From: Anaerohabitans sp036788095
Lineage (GTDB): Bacteria; Zhuqueibacterota; Zhuqueibacteria; Residuimicrobiales; Residuimicrobiaceae
Reading direction: 5' to 3'
Length of the DNA stretch: 5,313 nucleotides
NCBI GenBank assembly: GCA_036788095.1
Contig: DAIQOA010000260.1
Location: 1-5,313 of the forward strand
Shown here: piece by piece, positions 1-3,736 of the stretch
How positions within the stretch are numbered: position 1 is the stretch's first letter
Layout of the letters: each line of letters opens with the position of its first letter
Notes under the pieces: model-generated
Database searches by the model: none
What the model was told of the DNA's origin: nothing
Seen by the model: the letters and a program-made list of their open reading frames with translations, nothing else
Made by a program: the position numbers and the translations under genes

Positions 1-483
1 GATAAACTTTTTATCGAACTCTTTGAACGGCGCAAAGCTGAAACGGGTGATGTTGGCGAGGCTTAGCTCGTCCATGATATCGACCATCATCTTGTAAGTG
101 CCTTCCCGTTCCACTTTGACCAGACAGATCAGCTTGGGATTGGCCGCCAGACGTTCGATCAGCAATTTATGCAGGTCCTTGAACGCAACGGTTTGGGCGC
201 TCTCAAAGCCTTGATTCCAATAGATGGAGCCGTCGGCCAGCACCCGTAGGGTAAGCAGGCTCGACTCGGCAACTTCCACTTCCGTTTTATCATCCGGAGG
301 CAGGTTGATCTCCATCGTCTGCGGCGTGTTGAACACCGTAGTAAGCATAAAGAAGGTGATCAGCAGCATGACTACGTCCACCATGGGCGTCATGTCGATG
401 CGTACATTCAAACGCTTCTTTTTCTTATGTTTCTTTTTGCCTTTTGCTGCACCGGATGCAGCGGCAAGATCAGCACCAGCCAT
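1..483 (-). CDS. ExbD/TolR-type proton-channel subunit, second copy (3' end outside window)
   Basis: The frame is open from the ATG at 483 to the left edge, giving 161 residues with no stop, so the C-terminus is missing. It encodes an inner-membrane ExbD/TolR biopolymer transport subunit. Residues 1-28 form a cytoplasmic tail with a dense lysine cluster (GKKKHKKKKR at 15-24). One transmembrane helix follows at about 31-50, with the family motif RIDMTPMVDVVMLL. Asp36 aligns with the protonatable Asp25 of E. coli ExbD. The remainder is a periplasmic ExbD domain. In the family, this Asp carries proton flow between ExbB helices and drives a periplasmic effector such as TonB or Pal. The start is supported by a Shine-Dalgarno (AAGGGAG, 493-499) that overlaps the stop codon of the preceding exbD, 9 bases before the ATG, which suggests translational coupling. 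The two ExbD proteins match closely in the helix but diverge in the periplasmic domain. Family assignment is firm; the exact system (TonB, Tol or motility) is unknown. Confidence 0.93.
   Translation of the reverse strand, partial: MAGADLAAASGAAKGKKKHKKKKRLNVRIDMTPMVDVVMLLITFFMLTTVFNTPQTMEINLPPDDKTEVEVAESSLLTLRVLADGSIYWNQGFESAQTVAFKDLHKLLIERLAANPKLICLVKVEREGTYKMMVDIMDELSLANITRFSFAPFKEFDKKFI
374..399. repeat. 26-base exact direct repeat shared by the two exbD genes (other copy 910-935)
   Basis: Positions 374-399 and 910-935 are identical over 26 bases, and the flanks remain similar. Both encode the start of the ExbD transmembrane helix (IDMTPMVDV) around the proton-carrying Asp. The match is best read as conserved coding sequence in tandem paralogues, kept by selection or gene conversion. 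It is not a mobile or regulatory repeat. Confidence 0.85.
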
Positions 484-497
484 TGATGTGGGCTCCC

Positions 498-971
498 TTA
501 TAGAGATTCTTTTTCAAGTTCGGTCACGAGGTTGAACCGCGTGATCTTTACTTTTTGCAGAATGTTCATGATGTCTTCGATCGGTCCGTAGGGCGTCTCT
601 TTATCCGCTTTGATTACGGTGCGAAGTTTCGGATTGGCCATACGAGCCTGCACCAGCATGTTGGCGAGGGTCTCGCGATCCTCGAGTTCAATGCCGGATT
701 TCAACTGGTGCTCTTCGCCGAAAACGCGCGCGCGCAAGCGCTGCGAATCCAGCCCGAGAAACATCTTGTTGTCTTTGGTTACCGTCACCGTCATAACGTC
801 CGATTCCGGCAGTTTGAATTGCGAGGTCGAACTCGGCAACGCGACTTCCGCCTCAGAGGGTGGTTTGAAATGCGTGGTAAGCATGAAAAAGGTCAGCAGG
901 AGCATCACCACGTCCACCATGGGCGTCATGTCGATAAAGATGTTGATACGACCCTTCTTCTTGTGTGCCAT
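498..971 (-). CDS. ExbD/TolR-type proton-channel subunit, first copy
   Basis: This is a complete 157-residue ExbD/TolR family protein, slightly longer than the usual 135-145. A short basic N-terminus (AHKKKGR) precedes one transmembrane helix at about 14-33 containing DMTPMVDVVMLLLTFFML. Asp20 is the expected proton-carrying residue. Residues 40-157 form the periplasmic domain, ending in a conserved-looking ITRFNLVTE segment. It should assemble with the ExbB protein encoded just upstream to use proton-motive force on periplasmic or outer-membrane machinery. The ATG at 971 has a GAGGA Shine-Dalgarno (978-982) with a 6-base spacer. The gap to the exbB stop is 18 bases, and the gap to the second exbD is 14 bases. 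The second ExbD has the same helix motif, so this is a tandem paralogue pair. Family assignment is confident. ExbD, TolR and AglQ/AglS-type stators cannot be told apart from this sequence. Confidence 0.95.
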   Translation of the reverse strand: MAHKKKGRINIFIDMTPMVDVVMLLLTFFMLTTHFKPPSEAEVALPSSTSQFKLPESDVMTVTVTKDNKMFLGLDSQRLRARVFGEEHQLKSGIELEDRETLANMLVQARMANPKLRTVIKADKETPYGPIEDIMNILQKVKITRFNLVTELEKESL

Positions 972-989
972 GGTTTTTCCTCGATTGGC

Positions 990-1724
990 TTATTTGATGC
1001 CTGCTTGTTTTTCCGCCAGGGTGGTGACCATCGAATAGGTGGCCTCATCGATCATGTAGGTGAAATTGTCGATGCGGGTGACGAAATAGTTGTAGAAAAT
1101 GATGCCCAGGATGGCGCAGAACAGACCGCCGGCGGTGTTGACCAGGGCTTCAGAAATACCAAGGGACAGGGCGATCGCATCCGGAGCGCCGGATTTGGCC
1201 AGGGCTTTGAACGCGCGGATCATACCGAGGGTGGTGCCCAACAGACCGGTCAGGGTGGCGATGGAGGCGATGGTGGACAAAAACACCAGGTTCTTCTCCA
1301 AAAGCGGAACTTCCAGCATCATCGACTCTTCGATGGCGTGCTGAATTTCTTCCTGGGTCTCTTTCATCGAGGATTTAGAGTTGGAGGCTTTGACCAGTTT
1401 GTATTTTTCCAAACCGGCGCGCAACACGTTGGCGCAGGAACCGCGCTGTTTGTCGCAGATTTCGATGGCGCCGTCGATGTTCTCTTTGCTGATTTCCGCC
1501 TGCACCTTGCGCAGAAAAGTGGTCAGGGAGCCTTTGCCTTTGGCCTTGTTCAGCGCCAGCAGACGTTCAAAGATGAAGGTCACGACCATCAACGACAGCA
1601 TGATCAAAATGATGACCAGCGGTCCACCGGCTTTGATGTAGTCGGGCAACATGTAGGTGAAGATGAGGTACGCGATGATAAACGCAGCTACCATCAGGAT
1701 CGTGATGAAGACACCTTGTTTCAT
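990..1724 (-). CDS. ExbB/TolQ/MotA-type proton-channel subunit
   Basis: This is a complete 244-residue MotA/TolQ/ExbB family inner-membrane protein. Hydrophobic helices are visible at about 5-26, 35-56, 146-172 and 190-215, with a mainly cytoplasmic section at 57-140 between the second and third. The last two carry the family signature: EKNLVFLSTIASIATLTGLLGTT, then PDAIALSLGISEALVNTAGG (parts of 143-200). Thr164 and Thr197 align with the pore threonines Thr148 and Thr181 of E. coli ExbB. Four helices are predicted, whereas ExbB and TolQ have three; the extra one is at the N-terminus. The ATG at 1724 overlaps the STAS stop codon (ATGA, 1721-1724). A strong Shine-Dalgarno (AAAGGAGA, 1732-1739) lies inside the end of the STAS gene with an 8-base spacer, so the two genes are probably co-translated. 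It should form a pentameric channel around ExbD helices made from the next two genes. The process it powers is not visible. Confidence 0.95.
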   Translation of the reverse strand: MKQGVFITILMVAAFIIAYLIFTYMLPDYIKAGGPLVIILIMLSLMVVTFIFERLLALNKAKGKGSLTTFLRKVQAEISKENIDGAIEICDKQRGSCANVLRAGLEKYKLVKASNSKSSMKETQEEIQHAIEESMMLEVPLLEKNLVFLSTIASIATLTGLLGTTLGMIRAFKALAKSGAPDAIALSLGISEALVNTAGGLFCAILGIIFYNYFVTRIDNFTYMIDEATYSMVTTLAEKQAGIK

Positions 1725-2119
1725 GATACAGTCTCCTTTGAGTTGAATTGAATAAGTGGGTTAGGTGGTACTAGACGCTTGAAATTTTGAATCGCCTCCT
1801 CGCGGGTCTCTTCCACATCGAAGATGCTCAGCAGCTTGGTGATGACAAAAACGTTCTCCACGCCTTTGCCCATGTTGCACAATTTGATCAGGCCGCCGCC
1901 GCGCGTGTAGCGGGCGTGAATGTTGATCAGAGCGCCAATGCCCAGACTGTTGAAATAGGTGGCGTTGGCTAAATCGATGATCAATTTGCGATTGCCCTGC
2001 TCAAACAGGTCCGATGCCGCGAACTTTAACTCGTCGGTTTCATCGCCGCCGGTGAACGAGCCCCGCAGCTCCAGGGTGGCAATGTCCAGGTTATTGATCG
2101 TCATGGCACGAACAGCCAA
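1721..2119 (-). CDS. Single-domain STAS protein, anti-sigma factor antagonist (SpoIIAA/RsbV) type
   Basis: This 132-residue soluble protein consists of a STAS domain at about 6-115 and a short unstructured-looking tail. The N-terminal strand and ELRGSFTGGDETDELK segment, the KLIIDLANATYFNSLGIGAL core and the GVENVFVITKLLSIFDVEETREEAI C-terminal part follow the SpoIIAA/RsbV pattern. In B. subtilis SpoIIAA the phosphorylated residue is Ser58 in the sequence DSSG. Here the equivalent is NSLG at 57-60, so the serine is kept (Ser58) while the Asp becomes Asn and the second Ser becomes Leu. In this family, phosphorylation by an RsbW-type kinase switches partner binding; no kinase or phosphatase gene is present in the window. 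The TTG start at 2119 is chosen because a GAGGAG Shine-Dalgarno lies 6 bases upstream. The internal ATG at 2104 would be 21 bases away. The gene opens the operon and overlaps exbB by four bases, so it may regulate the motor, but that is inference. Confidence 0.88.
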   Translation of the reverse strand: MAVRAMTINNLDIATLELRGSFTGGDETDELKFAASDLFEQGNRKLIIDLANATYFNSLGIGALINIHARYTRGGGLIKLCNMGKGVENVFVITKLLSIFDVEETREEAIQNFKRLVPPNPLIQFNSKETVS

Positions 2120-2125
2120 GGTACA

Positions 2126-2131
2126 CTCCTC
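2126..2131 (-). promoter_or_regulatory. Shine-Dalgarno for the STAS gene, supports a TTG start
   Basis: GAGGAG reads on the minus strand at 2131-2126, with a 6-base spacer (TGTACC) before the TTG at 2119. The nearest in-frame ATG (2104) is 21 bases away, so the site decides for the TTG start. The same bases are part of an 11-base inverted repeat with 2300-2310 and could be sequestered in a transcript starting far enough upstream. Confidence 0.75.
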
Positions 2132-2177
2132 GATAGAAAAAACAGAACCGAGACCGCATGATTTGCACCATCACACG

Positions 2178-2193
2178 ATCAAATCTCATGCCA
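2178..2193 (-). promoter_or_regulatory. Candidate sigma-54 (-24/-12) promoter for the STAS operon, degenerate
   Basis: The minus strand reads TGGCATG AGAT TTGAT from 2193 to 2178. The sigma-54 consensus is TGGCACR-N4-TTGCW. The -24 GG and the spacing fit, but two positions differ, including the normally near-invariant C of the -12 GC (A here). Transcription would start near 2168 and leave a leader of about 50 bases before the TTG start. The neighbouring sigma-54 activator makes the site attractive, but the -12 defect keeps confidence low. Confidence 0.3.
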
Positions 2194-2202
2194 TAGAGCG
2201 TC

Positions 2203-2250
2203 ACGAGCACAAGGATTTGTATTTCAGTTACTTGGCGCTCGTCTTTTTTT
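2203..2250 (+). terminator. Intrinsic terminator-like hairpin, plus-strand orientation
   Basis: On the plus strand ACGAGCACAAG (2203-2213) pairs with CTTGGCGCTCGT (2231-2242). This gives 11 base pairs, one of them G-U, with one bulged base and a 17-base loop. C and seven T residues follow at 2243-2250. This is the layout of a Rho-independent terminator reading left to right. No plus-strand gene precedes it, so it would stop antisense transcription or end a small RNA. On the minus strand the hairpin follows an A-run and has no T-tail, so it would act only as a leader stem. The loop is long for a terminator. Confidence 0.45.
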
Positions 2251-2260
2251 CTGGACCATC

Positions 2261-2367
2261 TTCATTGGATTGCATTTCGCAAGATGATTTTGGCCGCGCT
2301 CGAGGAGTGTTTTCTATTCTTTAAAAAAACAAAATACTAAACTGTTTTGCAAATTGCAACCAATGAA
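2261..2367. repeat. Imperfect inverted repeat, two ~21-base arms 64 bases apart
   Basis: The minus-strand sequence at 2367-2347 and the plus-strand sequence at 2261-2282 both begin TTCATTGG. They continue with closely related TTGCA/TTT/GCAA blocks: 20 matching bases and three single-base indels over arms of 21 and 22 bases. Within the 2347-2359 arm TTGCAA occurs twice, itself a palindrome, separated by one T. The arrangement could be paired binding sites for a dimeric regulator or a long-range RNA stem. There is no T-run immediately after either arm in either direction. Confidence 0.6.
2331..2359 (-). promoter_or_regulatory. Candidate sigma-70-type promoter, weak
   Basis: On the minus strand TTGCAA (2359-2354) and TATTTT (2336-2331) are separated by 17 bases. 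Each hexamer matches its consensus (TTGACA, TATAAT) at four of six positions, in an AT-rich setting. A transcript from here would start near 2324 and carry a leader of about 200 bases that includes both arms of the 11-base inverted repeat. The match is weak enough to arise by chance in AT-rich DNA. Confidence 0.25.
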
Positions 2368-2407
2368 TGTCTTTCACTTGATTCTTTCTGCGGCAGGTCG
2401 CGCCGGT

Positions 2408-3736
2408 CTAGAGCTGATATTTTTTTCTCTTGCGCCACAGGGTCGCCGGATCGATGCCCAGCACCCGCGCCGCTTCATCGTAATCTTTGCTGTGCTGCAG
2501 CACCTTTTTGATGTGCATCTTTTCTATCTCTTCCAGGGAGAACGCAAAGGTCGGCTTCTCCGTGCTGCTGCGCACCTCTTCGGGAAGATGGGGGAGCTCG
2601 ATGACCCCCTGGCGTGCAAGAATGACCGCTCGTTCAATCACATTCTCCAGTTCACGGACATTGCCGTTCCAGCGATAACAGCGCAAAGCGGCCATGGCCT
2701 CCGGCGCGACCTCCATCGCCTGTCCTGAACACAGCTTGGTGATGAAATGCTGCACCAGCAGCGGAATATCCTCCGGTCGTTCGCGCAACGGCGTGGGCTT
2801 TAAACGCACCGCGTTCAAGCGATAAAAAAGATCCTCGCGGAAGGCGCCCTCCTTGAGCGCCTCATCGAGATTCCGGTTGGTGGCGGCGATGATGCGCACA
2901 TCCACCTTGCGGCTGACGCTCTCGCCCACCAGTTCGAATTCTTTGCTCTGGATCACCCGCAGCAGTTTGGCTTGAATAGAAGGCGGCACTTCGGCGATCT
3001 CGTCGAGAAAAATGGTGCCGCCGTCCGCCAGTTCAAACCGGCCGCGGCGGTCGCGCACCGCGCCGGTGAACGCGCCCTTGACATGGCCGAACAGCTCGCT
3101 CTCCAGCAGCTCCTCCGGCAACGCGGCGCAGTTGATGCGGATGAACGGCTTGTCCGCCCGTTGACTTTTACGATGGATGAACTGCGCCACCAGTTCCTTG
3201 CCGGTGCCGCTCTCGCCTTCGATCAGCACGCTGATGTTGCTCTCAGCGATGCGACCGGCCAGATCCAGCATGGCCAGCATATCCCGATTACGGGTGATAA
3301 AGTCGCCGGCATCGCACCACTCATCGACCTGCTTGCGAAGTTCCTGCACCTCCTGCCGCAGTTGATGATACTCCCACGCTTTTTGCGCAAAGATTTGCAG
3401 TTCCGTGAACTCGAACGGCTTTTGCAGATAGTGGTAGGCGCCTTTTTTAATGGCTTCCACCGCGCTGTCGATGGAGCCATGCGCGGTGATGAGGATAACC
3501 GTGGTCTCCGGCGAAAAGGAGCGCAAATGGGCCAGCACCTCCATACCGTCCAGCGGCGCCATTTTCAGATCGACAAAGGCCAAATCAAAGGGCTGACGCT
3601 GCGCCTCCTCCAAGGCCTCCTGTGGTTTGGTGAACAGATAGGTCTGAAATCCGATCGAATCCAGGCAGATGCCGATGGTTTTCAAAATGTGCGCTTCGTC
3701 GTCGACGACGAGCACTTTGGCAGAACGAGGGTCCAT
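2408..3736 (-). CDS. Sigma-54-dependent response regulator, NtrC class (AlgB-like)
   Basis: This complete 442-residue protein has three domains. The receiver domain spans about 5-122, with acidic pair Asp12/Asp13, phospho-acceptor Asp56 (FVDLKM), Thr84 and Lys106. A linker helix (about 118-140) leads to the AAA+ sigma-54 interaction domain at about 146-375. That domain shows Walker A GESGTGKE (174-181), the sigma-54 contact loop GAFTGA (221-226), Walker B GGTIFLDE (239-246) and arginines in FREDLFYRLN (299-308). The C-terminal Fis-type HTH ends in EAARVLGIDPATLWRKRKKY (421-440), a form typical of AlgB-like regulators. All catalytic motifs are intact, so it should hydrolyse ATP to open sigma-54 promoters when phosphorylated. 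The ATG at 3736 shares one base with the kinase stop (TGATG), with only a weak GAG upstream, so translation is probably coupled. The cognate kinase is the gene just before. Targets are unknown; the STAS-exbBD operon next door is the obvious candidate. Confidence 0.96.
   Translation of the reverse strand: MDPRSAKVLVVDDEAHILKTIGICLDSIGFQTYLFTKPQEALEEAQRQPFDLAFVDLKMAPLDGMEVLAHLRSFSPETTVILITAHGSIDSAVEAIKKGAYHYLQKPFEFTELQIFAQKAWEYHQLRQEVQELRKQVDEWCDAGDFITRNRDMLAMLDLAGRIAESNISVLIEGESGTGKELVAQFIHRKSQRADKPFIRINCAALPEELLESELFGHVKGAFTGAVRDRRGRFELADGGTIFLDEIAEVPPSIQAKLLRVIQSKEFELVGESVSRKVDVRIIAATNRNLDEALKEGAFREDLFYRLNAVRLKPTPLRERPEDIPLLVQHFITKLCSGQAMEVAPEAMAALRCYRWNGNVRELENVIERAVILARQGVIELPHLPEEVRSSTEKPTFAFSLEEIEKMHIKKVLQHSKDYDEAARVLGIDPATLWRKRKKYQL

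Larger units (their letters stand above)
2123..2310. repeat. 11-base perfect inverted repeat containing the STAS Shine-Dalgarno
   Basis: TCGAGGAGTGT occurs on the plus strand at 2300-2310 and on the minus strand at 2133-2123. In a minus-strand transcript the upstream arm reads ACACTCCTCGA and can pair perfectly with the Shine-Dalgarno region of the STAS gene. The 166 bases between the arms include the hairpin at 2203-2242. The pairing is visible in the sequence; a role in translational control is inference. Confidence 0.55.
2120..2407 (-). other. Structured intergenic regulatory region between the response regulator and the STAS operon
   Basis: This 288-base gap is the only sizeable non-coding stretch and is more AT-rich than its flanks, especially at 2311-2360. 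It separates two groups of tightly packed genes on the same strand, so it probably carries the promoter of the STAS-exbB-exbD-exbD operon. No convincing intrinsic terminator follows the response regulator: the only hairpin near its stop is a short CGGC/GCCG stem without a T-run. The region contains the promoter candidates, inverted repeats and hairpin listed separately. No protein-coding gene is supported here. Confidence 0.7.

Noticed and set aside
555..1751. Long open frame of 398 codons on the plus strand
   Set aside because: It lies antisense to exbD and exbB, whose family motifs are unmistakable. Its translation is rich in His, Gln, Gly and Asp with no recognisable domain, which is typical of a shadow frame.
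2228..2275. Possible 15-codon leader peptide on the minus strand (MQSNEDGPEKKTSAK)
   Set aside because: No Shine-Dalgarno precedes the ATG, no run of regulatory codons is present, and no attenuator-type terminator follows on this strand.
2346..2363. Sigma-54-like TTGG...TTTGCA on the minus strand
   Set aside because: The GG and GC elements are separated by nine bases, whereas sigma-54 requires ten. It also coincides with the inverted-repeat arm.
2387..2410. Terminator for the response regulator gene
   Set aside because: Only a four to five base CGGC/GCCG stem exists at the stop codon, and it is followed by CAGAAAGAAT instead of a T-run.
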